This document shows, in pieces, positions 1-7,463 of a DNA stretch of 64,000 nucleotides. The stretch's first letter is position 1. Every line of letters starts with the position of its first letter. The stretch is from Pseudanabaena sp. UWO311 (lineage in GTDB: Bacteria > Cyanobacteriota > Cyanobacteriia > Pseudanabaenales > Pseudanabaenaceae). The stretch is taken from the NCBI RefSeq assembly GCF_006937785.1, contig NZ_SJEE01000002.1, forward strand, positions 248,001 to 312,000, written 5' to 3'. The translations under genes were made by a program, and so were the position numbers. Under the pieces are notes generated by a model. It was not told where the DNA came from. It worked only from the letters and a program-made list of their open reading frames with translations, and searched no databases.

Positions 1-110
1 ATACGGCAAGGGCCACACCAAGGGGCCCAAAAATCTACTAGAACAGGGATGTCACTTTTAAGTACGTCCTGCTCAAAGCTAGCATCTGTGACGGCGATCG
101 CTGATGACAT
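1..110 (-). CDS. trxA: Thioredoxin (5' part, cut by window edge)
   Basis: The first 36 codons of a thioredoxin run leftward off the window. The translation begins [12 protein letters not shown] and reaches the WCGPC redox motif at residues 31-35, preceded by the DFWAP segment typical of bacterial thioredoxins. Thioredoxin reduces protein disulfides in the cytosol and, in cyanobacteria, links photosynthetic electron flow to enzyme regulation. The ATG at 108-110 on the minus strand fits the normal thioredoxin N-terminus. The small RNA Yfr1 lies upstream on the same strand; yfr1 next to trxA is a known cyanobacterial arrangement. The C-terminal two thirds lie outside the window. Confidence 0.93.
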   Translation of the reverse strand, partial: MSSAIAVTDASFEQDVLKSDIPVLVDFWAPWCGPCR

Positions 111-410
111 GCTTTGCTAACTCCCTAAATATTAAAAACTTTTATTTTCAAAAATTGCGTGTAGGTAGTATAACAGCTAGCATTGCACATTTGCTAAAAA
201 CCAGAATTGTTAAGCAACGCACTCAACCATTGAGTTAACTCTTCGCAACGATTGCAAATTTTTGAGTACGCGCAATAACTTTGTAATATCACAAAGCTGT
301 TATGACACTAATTTGGGTTTTTATCGACTACGGTGGGGAAACCCAAATAGTTATATAGTCAAAAAACAAAACATCCTCTGTCTTATGCTGATGCTCTTAA
401 GCTAGCTCTG

Positions 411-552
411 GCGACACCAAAATTTGCCTTTTATAGGCAAAAAATAAGAAACCACCCTTGCTGCTGATGCGTATAAGCTCAGGCGACACCAAAATTTGCC
501 TTTTATAGGCAAAAAATAAGAAACCGCCTTTGCTGCTCATAAGCTCAGGCGG
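411..552. repeat. 72-bp-period direct repeat derived from the Yfr1 terminator region
   Basis: Two copies start with GCGACACCAAAATTTGCC at 411 and 483, period 72. Both contain a TTTGCC/GGCAAA mini-hairpin followed by AAAAAATAAGAAACC, and both lead into a run ending TAAGCTCAGGCG (to about 485 and 551). A further, more degenerate piece is visible around 384-413. Read on the minus strand, the rightmost unit is the terminator half of Yfr1 and the left unit is a diverged duplicate of it. Confidence 0.8.
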
Positions 553-595
553 AATGTGGTGTGAGGAGTGAACGGAAACTTTCGTCTCCGCTTAC
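512..595 (-). ncRNA. yfr1: Yfr1 small regulatory RNA
   Basis: On the minus strand a 7-bp hairpin with GAAA loop (CGGAGAC/GTTTCCG) is followed by the unpaired core ACTCCTCACAC (559-569 on the plus strand as its complement), then a CCGCC/GGCGG hairpin and a T-rich tail. Hairpin, ultraconserved 11-nt core and terminator is the defining Yfr1 architecture. A -10-like TACAAT at 607-602 would place the start near 595. trxA lies downstream on the same strand, matching the known yfr1 neighbourhood. Yfr1 is a trans-acting antisense regulator of outer-membrane and transport mRNAs in other cyanobacteria. Exact ends are inferred. Confidence 0.88.
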
Positions 596-601
596 ATATA
601 T

Positions 602-607
602 ATTGTA
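602..607 (-). promoter_or_regulatory. -10-like box for Yfr1
   Basis: TACAAT on the minus strand, about 7 nt before the predicted Yfr1 start. No convincing -35 is seen. It lies about 15 nt upstream of the divergent MFS gene start, so the two transcription units are back to back. Confidence 0.4.
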
Positions 608-622
608 GTCTAATCCGCAAGT

Positions 623-1984
623 ATGAATACGATCGCCCAATTTTTTCGAGTTTTTCAGAGTCGCAAAATGGCGGCGCTTTTGTCACTGGGCTTTGCGTCA
701 GGGCTACCCTATGCACTCACCGATGATGCATTTCGCGCATGGCTTACCAGCGCTAAGTTTGACCTTAGTACAATTGGCTGGCTAGGCTTAGTTTCACTGC
801 CATATTCACTCAAATTTCTGTGGTCACCCTTTATTGATCGCTTTGTGCCACCTTTTCTAGGACGACGTAGAGGATGGATTTTGATAACACAAGGCGGTTT
901 AGTTCTTGCTATTTTGGTGATCGCTTTACAAATGTTTGCAATAGGGAATATTGCGCCAATGGAAAGAACGGCAGCTTTACCAATATTGGCGATCGCCGCC
1001 TTGATACTTGCCTTTCTAAGTGCCACTCAAGATATTGCGATCGATGCCTATCGTACTGATGTGCTAGAAGTCCAGGAAGTTGGTGCAGGGATTGGCATTT
1101 GGGTAATGGGCTATCGCATTGCGTTACTATTTGCGGGGTTTGTTGGGTTTAACTTGGCAAGCCGATTGGGTTGGGCTTGGGTATATGTGTTATTAGCAGT
1201 TGTGATGAGTCTAGGACTGATCGCCACATTCATCGCCCCCGAACCGCCAGAAGCTAATGCTCGTCCTGCGACATTAGATGAAGCTGTAGTTAAGCCTTTT
1301 CAAGAATTTTTTCAACGCTTGGGTGTGGGGAAGGTTTTATTAATTCTTGTTTTCACGATCTTCTATCGATTTAGCGATGCCATGGTGGGTAAAATGGCAG
1401 TCCCTTTCTTAAAAACTATTTTTGATGATGGCACGATTGGCACGGTCAGACAGGGAATTGGACTAGTTGCCACAATTGTTGGGACTTTGGCTGGGGGAGC
1501 TATTCTTAGCAAAATTGGGGTTAATCGATCGCTATGGGTATTTGGATTTTTGCAAGCAATTAGCAACATTGGCTATTACGCGATCGCCGTTGCTGGGAAA
1601 AATGATCTAGTTTTACTAGCTGCAATCAATGTAGAGAACTTTTGCAGTGGTCTAGGAACCGCAGGGTTTTTGGGATTTCTGATGGTGTTGTGCAATCCTA
1701 GTTTCTCAGCAACTCAATTTGCACTGCTTTCAAGTCTATTTGCGGTTGGGCGAGATCTTATAGCTTCACCATTTTCAGGCGAGTCGGCCCAATTTATTCA
1801 GCGTAATATTTCCTCATGGACTTCGATTAATCAAATCTCTTGGTTAGCTGGTAGTGATGGCAAGGGCTGGGCTTTATTTTTCTTGTTTACGTTGGTATTA
1901 GCCATTCCTGGGATGATGTTCTTGCCATTTTTCGCACCTTGGAATGGGGAATTCAAAAAAGTGGATTCTTTGCCAATCGACTAA
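623..1984 (+). CDS. AmpG-like MFS transporter
   Basis: A 453-residue integral membrane protein with about twelve hydrophobic segments. The N-terminal region ASGLPYALTDDAFRAWL with a following SLPYSLKFLWSPFIDR stretch is the hallmark of the AmpG/SLC33-like branch of the major facilitator superfamily, as is the ATQDIAIDAYRTDVL motif near residue 138. AmpG proteins import anhydro-muropeptides in Gram-negative bacteria; the substrate of the cyanobacterial homologues is not established, so function is given at family level. The ATG at 623 gives a normal N-terminus. It is divergent from Yfr1 and followed by two hairpin terminators. Confidence 0.85.
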   Translation: MNTIAQFFRVFQSRKMAALLSLGFASGLPYALTDDAFRAWLTSAKFDLSTIGWLGLVSLPYSLKFLWSPFIDRFVPPFLGRRRGWILITQGGLVLAILVIALQMFAIGNIAPMERTAALPILAIAALILAFLSATQDIAIDAYRTDVLEVQEVGAGIGIWVMGYRIALLFAGFVGFNLASRLGWAWVYVLLAVVMSLGLIATFIAPEPPEANARPATLDEAVVKPFQEFFQRLGVGKVLLILVFTIFYRFSDAMVGKMAVPFLKTIFDDGTIGTVRQGIGLVATIVGTLAGGAILSKIGVNRSLWVFGFLQAISNIGYYAIAVAGKNDLVLLAAINVENFCSGLGTAGFLGFLMVLCNPSFSATQFALLSSLFAVGRDLIASPFSGESAQFIQRNISSWTSINQISWLAGSDGKGWALFFLFTLVLAIPGMMFLPFFAPWNGEFKKVDSLPID

Positions 1985-2020
1985 ACAACAACAGCCCTGC
2001 AAAGCAGAGCTGTTGTTGTT
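1984..2020 (+). terminator. Hairpin after the MFS gene
   Basis: AACAACAACAGC at 1984-1995 pairs perfectly with GCTGTTGTTGTT at 2009-2020. It starts inside the stop codon of the MFS gene. There is no long T-run after it, so it may be an RNA-stabilising or weak terminator. Confidence 0.55.
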
Positions 2021-2104
2021 GGAAATATTTCACCCGATCGCGTGAGGTAAAGCTCTATCTTATTCAAGTAATCTACTTATCAATGAAGCCTTAAACTGAC
2101 TGCA

Positions 2105-2135
2105 CCCAGCGCCCAAAGCGCTGGGTTTTTATTTT
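2105..2135 (+). terminator. Rho-independent terminator
   Basis: CCCAGCGC (2105-2112) and GCGCTGGG (2118-2125) form a perfect 8-bp stem with a CCAAA loop, followed by TTTTTATTTT. This is the strongest terminator in the region. About 80 nt of unannotated sequence separates it from the previous hairpin, so it could end either a readthrough product or a short independent transcript. Confidence 0.75.
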
Positions 2136-2176
2136 GCTAAAAAAGAAAGGGCGATTTGCGCCCTTTCTTTTTTAGC
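2136..2176 (-). terminator. Perfect palindromic terminator of the DUF3120 gene
   Basis: GCTAAAAAAGAAAGGGCG at 2136-2153 is exactly complementary to the sequence at 2159-2176 with a 5-nt loop. The stop codon of the minus-strand DUF3120 gene lies inside the right arm. A/T-rich arms make it functional in both directions. Confidence 0.7.
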
Positions 2177-2951
2177 CTATGACTGCCACGCTAAAAAACA
2201 ATAAATCCACAAGAATTGTTCCTAACACTGCTCCTCCAAAAGCCCAGTAGCCAAGACTAGGCGATCGCATTGCTTTATTTCCAGTAATCAAGAGCAAAGC
2301 TGCCAAAATACAAGCCCAAGTCATTCCCCAAGGTGTTTCGACCAAAGTTAAAGCATTTTTTAAAATCGGTTGAGCAAGACTAATATTTGATTCAACTTGC
2401 ATCAAGGCTTTCCAGTTAGGAAAAAGATGCGCGATGTAGAAATACAGATCGGTAATAGCTGTGCCGAATAGTGAGCCTATATAAAACAGCCCCCCGACTC
2501 GGTGTGAATCTTGACGAGTTGCCCAGATTGCCCAAGGCAAAGCTAAAGCTTCGACTGGTACATGGTAGGCAGGCTCCCAGCGTAGCCAGCCCCAATACAG
2601 AGAGCCACATAACCAAGTCAGGCTAAAGCCCCAAGTGAGACTGCCCCATACTTGTTTTTTGGGGTCTGCTTGAAGATGTTTGGCGATCGCTAACCAACCG
2701 ACGGTACAAATCAAGCTCAACCAAGGGGCGTAGCGCACAAGGGGAGCTTCAAAGAAGACGGGGACGGATACTAAAAAGAGTGATGCAAACCAGATGCGCC
2801 AATGTTGTAACAGTGAGGCTGCGGATAGTAAATATTGTGATAAGTATTGCGGAAACGCTGACGTGACATTGACAGTAGGGGGTAGAACCTGAACTGTTGC
2901 CCGTGCTAAGGAGCGCTCCTCAAGTTCAACCTTGTCAGGAGATAAAAACAA
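2172..2951 (-). CDS. DUF3120 family membrane protein
   Basis: A 259-residue hydrophobic protein. The core around residue 60 (SLFLVSVPVFFEAPLVR) and the following WGSLTWGFSLTWLCGSLYWGWLRWEP segment match the DUF3120 family, which is restricted to cyanobacteria and has no known function. About six membrane segments are visible between residues 50 and 258. No ATG is available at the 5' end; the only upstream start in frame is TTG at 2951, so the start is uncertain. It ends in a palindromic terminator. Confidence 0.78.
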   Translation of the reverse strand: MFLSPDKVELEERSLARATVQVLPPTVNVTSAFPQYLSQYLLSAASLLQHWRIWFASLFLVSVPVFFEAPLVRYAPWLSLICTVGWLAIAKHLQADPKKQVWGSLTWGFSLTWLCGSLYWGWLRWEPAYHVPVEALALPWAIWATRQDSHRVGGLFYIGSLFGTAITDLYFYIAHLFPNWKALMQVESNISLAQPILKNALTLVETPWGMTWACILAALLLITGNKAMRSPSLGYWAFGGAVLGTILVDLLFFSVAVIG

Positions 2952-3026
2952 TGTATGTTAAAAAGTTATATTAATTTTTATTACTTAATATATTAACAGT
3001 CTTTTTTGAGTGATCCCGAATAGTCT

Positions 3027-3743
3027 CTAGTTTTTTTTAAGGTTGTCGCTCACCCATTGCCGAAATTCTTTGAGGGTTTGCCGATCACCTAGTTCAAATC
3101 GCTTCTGCACAAACTCCACCACCATCGCCGCAGGTAAATTAGGAAAAGATAAACTATGTTCTATTTTGCGATATGCCCCATTTTCTAAGCCTAGAAACTC
3201 TAAGTTATAGCCGTTATAGATCCAAATTTCAGGAACTTGGAGTTGAGCATAAATCGGTAAACGGCGATCGCTCGGATTGGTAATGTCAACTTCTAACACT
3301 AGATCGGGTGGCGGATCTTGCCCCATCGTAATTACTTCTTGATTCCGAATCTTTGGCTCATTTTGAATGTAATAACAAGAATCGGGTTCTGCACCAATCT
3401 TGAGTTCAGAAATCCGCATCAATAATGAGCCGCATTTACATAAATCTATCTCTAGTTCATCGGACAGCACCCGAATTAAATCATCAATAAACCGATTGCT
3501 GCTCTCATGTAGCGCCATTGGCGACATAATTTCTAAGTTTCCATTGATGTAATGAAATAAAGTGCTGCGGCGATCGCCTACATCTTCCAGCAATTGCTCG
3601 AAGGTTTGCCAACTGATATTTTCTAGCCAAATCCTTTGTTCGGCATTAGGTCGCACTAGATCGCCGCGATCGGGTAAAGCCATAAACTCTTCATCAGTCC
3701 AAATTTTGGCTTTAGATTTAGCTTGTTCTGTAGCGATCGTCAT
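3027..3743 (-). CDS. Uma2-family (DUF820) putative endonuclease
   Basis: A 238-residue protein of the Uma2 family, a PD-(D/E)XK-fold group greatly expanded in cyanobacteria. The conserved N-terminal part (YINGNLEIMSPMALHESSN) and the catalytic-core motif PPDLVLEVDIT followed by YAQLQVPEIWIYNGYNLEF are clear. A longer-than-usual N-terminal lead (about 45 residues) precedes the core. Biological role is unknown; family members are proposed mobile or transposon-derived nucleases. The ATG at 3743 is the first one and is kept. A decayed coding fragment lies directly upstream on the same strand. Confidence 0.8.
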   Translation of the reverse strand: MTIATEQAKSKAKIWTDEEFMALPDRGDLVRPNAEQRIWLENISWQTFEQLLEDVGDRRSTLFHYINGNLEIMSPMALHESSNRFIDDLIRVLSDELEIDLCKCGSLLMRISELKIGAEPDSCYYIQNEPKIRNQEVITMGQDPPPDLVLEVDITNPSDRRLPIYAQLQVPEIWIYNGYNLEFLGLENGAYRKIEHSLSFPNLPAAMVVEFVQKRFELGDRQTLKEFRQWVSDNLKKN

Positions 3744-3747
3744 GGCT

Positions 3748-3903
3748 TTATTTTCTTTTATCTAGTGTGAATCTGTGCCAAGTCTTAGAATCTTTTTCTA
3801 TCCCAATAATAGTTTTCAGTTCATCAATTGTATATTGCACATAGCTTCCCTTGGTGAGTTTGGAATAGTGCTTAATCCGTATGTATACTGTAGCTGATTC
3901 TAT
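3748..3903 (-). pseudogene. Decayed coding fragment upstream of the Uma2 gene
   Basis: A 51-residue open stretch on the minus strand reads with protein-like composition (YVQYTIDELKTIIGIEKDSK near its middle) and ends at a TAA 4 nt before the Uma2 start. An in-frame TAG stands immediately upstream and there is no ATG, GTG or TTG at the beginning, so it appears to be the 3' end of a gene that has lost its 5' part. The family is not recognised. It could be chance, but the length and amino-acid mix argue for a remnant. Confidence 0.4.
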
Positions 3904-4191
3904 CTAGCGATTTCCTAGGCGGACTCTCAGTTTGCACAGTAAAATTGTTAAGCAATTAATCCGAATAATATATGACGGTATTGGGCTAACAAGCTATTTG
4001 AGTGATTAGCCAAAATTTTCCGTCTAAATATGTCATATGGTATAGTTAGCCAGAAATTTTATATTCAGCCCCCCCATAATCATACTTAGGTAGAATTTTT
4101 CCGTCTAATACATAGTTATGCAGCAGGTTCTCTCTTGATGAGAGACTGAGATGAAAATGACATGATAATTTCTTAATTCAAACAGCATTAG
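3904..4191. other. Intergenic region without recognised gene
   Basis: AT-rich sequence between the Uma2 remnant and the 3' end of the next minus-strand gene. It holds two related stretches TTTTCCGTCTAA (around 4017-4028 and 4098-4110) in direct orientation and several short AT-rich repeats. No convincing ORF or RNA gene was seen. Confidence 0.3.
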
Positions 4192-4950
4192 TTAATCAAA
4201 CCTTTTTGCCAATATAGCATCGTCAAGCTCTTTATAAAGTTCTTCCCATTGGTCGAGCAGCCATGAATATTCGGATTCGTGCATTTCTTGTTGTCTTTTA
4301 TTGAGCCATAAATGAAAGCTTTCAATTAGTGAGTAATATTCATCAATCAAGACATCAATAAAAATTAAATCGCCTTGAGAATCTAAATATTCTCGGGCAG
4401 GCTTTGTCCATTTATCCCATTTTAGTAATCCATCCCTGCTGAATGTAAGCCTGATTTTTGTGCTGCAAAGATTCTCCGAATCTCCAAGTGATGAAATCCG
4501 CTGATGATGAAATTGAATTCCAACAAAAGGGAATTTATTATGCAAAATATGAGATCTTAAATCTTGAATAAATTTGTTAACTGGAGCATCTTTCATCTCT
4601 TGACTAATTTTGTTTTGGTATTCTCTTTGAAATTGACAGTTGGAATAAGTGTCTCTGACAATATTTCTAGTATGTTCAACCAAAGCCATCGCTGAGGCAA
4701 CAAAATTGAGGAGTAGTCGATAAGTTTCTTGTTGCAATGGATGGTACTGCCACCTGAGGGGTTTGTACTCAAATTGGAGTTGATAATCCATATCATCATT
4801 AGCATTCAAATGCTGCTTGAGCATCTGGTGATTCTCTTTAAATGTGTAGAAACTCAAGGATAGTTCTCTCATCTTTACATAAGCTCTAATATGGAGAGAA
4901 TTTTCAATCTTTTCCATCTCAAGACGTATTGATGAGTAACTTCTCGGCAT
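4192..4950 (-). CDS. Uncharacterised HEPN-like protein
   Basis: A 252-residue, largely helical protein of unknown family. The ATG at 4950 is preferred to an upstream TTG at 4983. The central segment FIQDLRSHILHNKFP contains R132 and H137 spaced as R-x4-H, which fits the catalytic signature of HEPN-fold RNases, and nearby residues (FVASAMALVEHTRN) fit the preceding helices. HEPN proteins are common in toxin and defense modules, but no antitoxin or partner lies next to it. The assignment is an inference from one motif; the protein could be an unrelated helical protein. Confidence 0.5.
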   Translation of the reverse strand: MPRSYSSIRLEMEKIENSLHIRAYVKMRELSLSFYTFKENHQMLKQHLNANDDMDYQLQFEYKPLRWQYHPLQQETYRLLLNFVASAMALVEHTRNIVRDTYSNCQFQREYQNKISQEMKDAPVNKFIQDLRSHILHNKFPFVGIQFHHQRISSLGDSENLCSTKIRLTFSRDGLLKWDKWTKPAREYLDSQGDLIFIDVLIDEYYSLIESFHLWLNKRQQEMHESEYSWLLDQWEELYKELDDAILAKRFD

Positions 4951-5374
4951 ATGTGTATCGAAGCGATAGTTTCTTTGAACCAATTATACCAGTATGCATA
5001 TTTTAAGGATATTTATGTTATGTATCCGTGAAGTGTCAGCGGCATAATAACTCGACTGGAGCGGACTGCTGAGAAATTCTAGTAATGGTGCAAAAGCTAC
5101 TTGCAGCCGCTCAGATGGAACGTTAGACTGAACCGATAAGCTCGACAAGGTTAACTGTTTTCCGCCGAAATTAGGCAATCAAAACATTCTACTTTGTTGT
5201 TGAGTTTCGAGAAGTTGTCGGCGATCGCCAAGTACAAATAACAAATAATTGTTAAGCGATCGCTTTTTTGTGGAGAGCTTCGCGATCGCCGAGTAAATGT
5301 CTAGTCTCTAAGAAAACTTGCTTTTTGCTAAAATACTCACAAGCAATGCTTTTTTACTTTGTCCCTAATGCTCT

Positions 5375-5593
5375 ATGCAAGAAGCAATAACCATAAATCT
5401 GCCAGTAGATGTAAAAGCTTCACTCGAATTGCGATCAAAAATTGAGGCGATTTCATCAACAGAACTTATCGAACGTGCGGTTCGGGAATATCTGCTAGTA
5501 CGTCAATTTCGATCGCTACGCAAAAAAATGCTTAACAAAGCTGACCTACAAGGTGACTTCACAGACGAAGATATCTTTGAAATGGTGTCATGA
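5375..5593 (+). CDS. CopG/RHH-like antitoxin (orphan)
   Basis: A 72-residue protein beginning MQEAITINLPVDVKASLELR, a short beta strand followed by two helices as in ribbon-helix-helix antitoxins, and ending in an acidic tail (GDFTDEDIFEMVS) typical of the toxin-neutralising segment. It overlaps by 4 nt (ATGA) with a reading frame that starts like a PIN-domain toxin but stops after 20 residues. It is therefore an antitoxin whose partner has decayed. Confidence 0.7.
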   Translation: MQEAITINLPVDVKASLELRSKIEAISSTELIERAVREYLLVRQFRSLRKKMLNKADLQGDFTDEDIFEMVS

Positions 5594-5652
5594 GAATAGT
5601 CCTTGACACCATTTTCCCAATCCAAATTTCTGATTTTTTAGACGACCGATAA
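5590..5652 (+). pseudogene. Truncated PIN-domain toxin remnant
   Basis: The frame starting at 5590 overlaps the antitoxin stop as ATGA and reads MRIVLDTIFPIQISDFLDDR before a TAA. MRIVLDT is the usual first strand of PIN toxins, carrying the first catalytic aspartate, but a full PIN domain is about 130 residues. The rest of the gene is missing and is followed by hairpin repeat sequence. Confidence 0.55.
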
Positions 5653-5712
5653 ATGTGCGATCACCAATTTAGTTTGGAGCGATCACCACAGAAAAATATC
5701 ACCAATCACCTG

Positions 5713-5907
5713 TAGGGGTAGAGCATTTGCGCCAGTATTTCATGCTTTCCACCCATCACCTCGAAACGCAAAAGCTCTACCCTCTTCGCTTTCACCGATA
5801 AATTGTCCCTGCGTTGCGAGTTTAGGGCAAAGCATTCCCAAAATTAAAACAACCTCAAAATTTATGAATTGCTGTGGGAATGCTTTGCCCCTACATAGGG
5901 ATCATCT
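5713..5907. repeat. Nested inverted repeats
   Basis: Two pairs of inverted repeats follow the toxin remnant. One pairs TAGGGGTAGAGCATTTGCG (from about 5714) with CGCAAAAGCTCTACC (about 5767-5781). The other pairs AGGGCAAAGCATTCCCA (about 5825) with TGGGAATGCTTTGCCCCTA (about 5876-5894). This GGGGCAAAGCATT motif is a common intergenic cyanobacterial repeat type. No gene is seen in 5653-5960. Confidence 0.6.
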
Positions 5908-5960
5908 GAAGCGCGAATAATTTCTGACAATAACGGTTTTTTGATCAACAGCCAGAAATA

Positions 5961-7277
5961 TTACAGAGTCAAAGATTGAGCATTGGTTTCAATCAACTTG
6001 GCTAAATCTTGCAAGAACTGTGCCGCATGAGCGCCATAGATCACACGGTGATCGGCAGTGAGATTGACTTGCATTTGACTAGCAACCTTGATTGCACCAT
6101 CCTTCGTTGCCACAACCTGAGGACGAGATCCACCGATCGCTAAAATTGCACCAGTTCCAGGGGGCAAAATTGCATCGAAGCGATCAACGCCAAACATACC
6201 CAAGTTGGAAATGGTGAATGTGCCAGAGTTGTATTCATCAGGTTGCAATTGCTTCGCACGAGCGCGATCGACTAGTCCTTTCCAATCACGAGAGAGACTG
6301 TAGAGGTCGGTTTGATCTGCATTTTTTAATACAGGCGTAATCAAGCCACCGTCATCCATTGCTACAGCAACGGCAACATTAATATTGCTCTTATACTCAA
6401 TACCGCGATCGCTAAGACTTGCATTCACCAAAGGATGCTTTTGTAAAGTTACGGCAACTGCCTTCGCCAAAAGTGCGGTCATGGTCACGCCCTTAGACTT
6501 AACTTGCTTGTAGAGAGCATCTAGAGCATCAGTAGTAATCGTGTAGCCCACACGGAATGTAGGTACAGAAAGACTCTGATTCATATTGTTGATTACTGCC
6601 TTTTGTAAGGTAGTAAGTGATTGTGCAGTTCCCAATGCTGGTGCGGGGGCTGATGGTTTTGCGGCAGGTGAAGCAGTTACTGATGGTGCAGGTGTGGCAA
6701 CCTTTGTTGCGGGAGCCGCCACAGGTTGTAAAAATGCTTCGACATCAGCAGCAGTGACTCGACCGTTGGGACCAGTTCCTGAGATTTTAGCTAGGTCAAC
6801 CCCATTATCCTTAGCAATGCGCTTAGCTCTTGGGGATACGATTTGACGATCTGATGCTGCTGTTGGTGCAGATTTGCGTGGTGAGGAGACGACGACATCA
6901 GGGATGGAAGCAACCGAGGCTGCTGTAGGGGTAGAAACTAATTTGGCGGGAGGCTCTTCAGATAGTTTGGGAGCAGCCGATCCGTTTTGTGACGAGGATT
7001 TACCAGCCGCTTTCAACTTAGCTTCTTCGATTTCTTCTTTGGTCTCAGCGACATAGGCGATCGCAGAGCCAACAGGAGCAGATTCACCTGCGGGCGTGAG
7101 AATTACGCCGAGATAACCTTCATAGAAGGTTTCGACATCCATATCAGCTTTGTCAGACTCTACAATCACGACAGTTTCGCCTTTTTCCACTTTGTCACCT
7201 GGTGATTTCACCCAAGAGGTGATTTTGCCTTCGGTCATGGTGGAGCTAAGCGCGGGCATGAAAATTTCGTAAATCAT
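5961..7277 (-). CDS. pdhC: Pyruvate dehydrogenase E2 (dihydrolipoamide acetyltransferase)
   Basis: A 438-residue protein with an N-terminal lipoyl domain (1-75, lipoylated lysine in ESDKADM, K43), an Ala/Pro/Thr-rich linker, a peripheral subunit-binding domain (about 149-185, ISGTGPNGRVTAADVE) and a C-terminal catalytic acyltransferase domain. The catalytic motif reads DHRVIYGA, with tyrosine where many E2 enzymes have aspartate in HxxxDG. It transfers the acetyl group from lipoate to CoA. The ATG at 7277 places the lipoyl domain at the N-terminus; an upstream in-frame extension crosses a terminator hairpin and is rejected. E1 and E3 genes are not adjacent. Confidence 0.95.
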   Translation of the reverse strand: MIYEIFMPALSSTMTEGKITSWVKSPGDKVEKGETVVIVESDKADMDVETFYEGYLGVILTPAGESAPVGSAIAYVAETKEEIEEAKLKAAGKSSSQNGSAAPKLSEEPPAKLVSTPTAASVASIPDVVVSSPRKSAPTAASDRQIVSPRAKRIAKDNGVDLAKISGTGPNGRVTAADVEAFLQPVAAPATKVATPAPSVTASPAAKPSAPAPALGTAQSLTTLQKAVINNMNQSLSVPTFRVGYTITTDALDALYKQVKSKGVTMTALLAKAVAVTLQKHPLVNASLSDRGIEYKSNINVAVAVAMDDGGLITPVLKNADQTDLYSLSRDWKGLVDRARAKQLQPDEYNSGTFTISNLGMFGVDRFDAILPPGTGAILAIGGSRPQVVATKDGAIKVASQMQVNLTADHRVIYGAHAAQFLQDLAKLIETNAQSLTL

Positions 7278-7397
7278 AGGGAATTTGTAAAAATCTATTG
7301 CACAACTAACAAAGTCAACGGCTGTCAACGGCTGGGTCGCTAAGCCATCATAAATCTTAACTTGTTTTTGCGATCGCTTACAGCAATTCTCGGTTCT

Positions 7398-7440
7398 AAA
7401 GATAAAAGGCGGCGCGAAGCGCCGCCTTTTATCTTTTTTC
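7398..7440 (-). terminator. Bidirectional-looking terminator between pcxA and pdhC
   Basis: A perfect 15-bp stem (7401-7415 with 7419-7433) with a GAA loop, flanked by A-run and T-run, lies downstream of pcxA. It separates pcxA from pdhC and supports the internal ATG of pdhC. Confidence 0.8.
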
Positions 7441-7463
7441 TTACGCACAAAGTGGTGTCAAAC

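Noticed and set aside
411..552. Possible CRISPR-like array from the direct repeats
   Set aside because: Only two copies, no unique equal-length spacers, and the repeat is explained by duplication of the Yfr1 terminator.
3027..3743. Uma2 gene as evidence for an insertion sequence
   Set aside because: No transposase, terminal inverted repeats or target duplication could be seen around it.
4984..5178. 64-residue minus-strand ORF upstream of the HEPN-like gene
   Set aside because: No family pattern, no ATG context that favours it, low-complexity ending; likely chance or a leader region.
5961..7448. Longer 495-residue form of the E2 protein
   Set aside because: The extra 57 residues cross a 15-bp terminator hairpin and lie before the lipoyl domain that starts E2 proteins.
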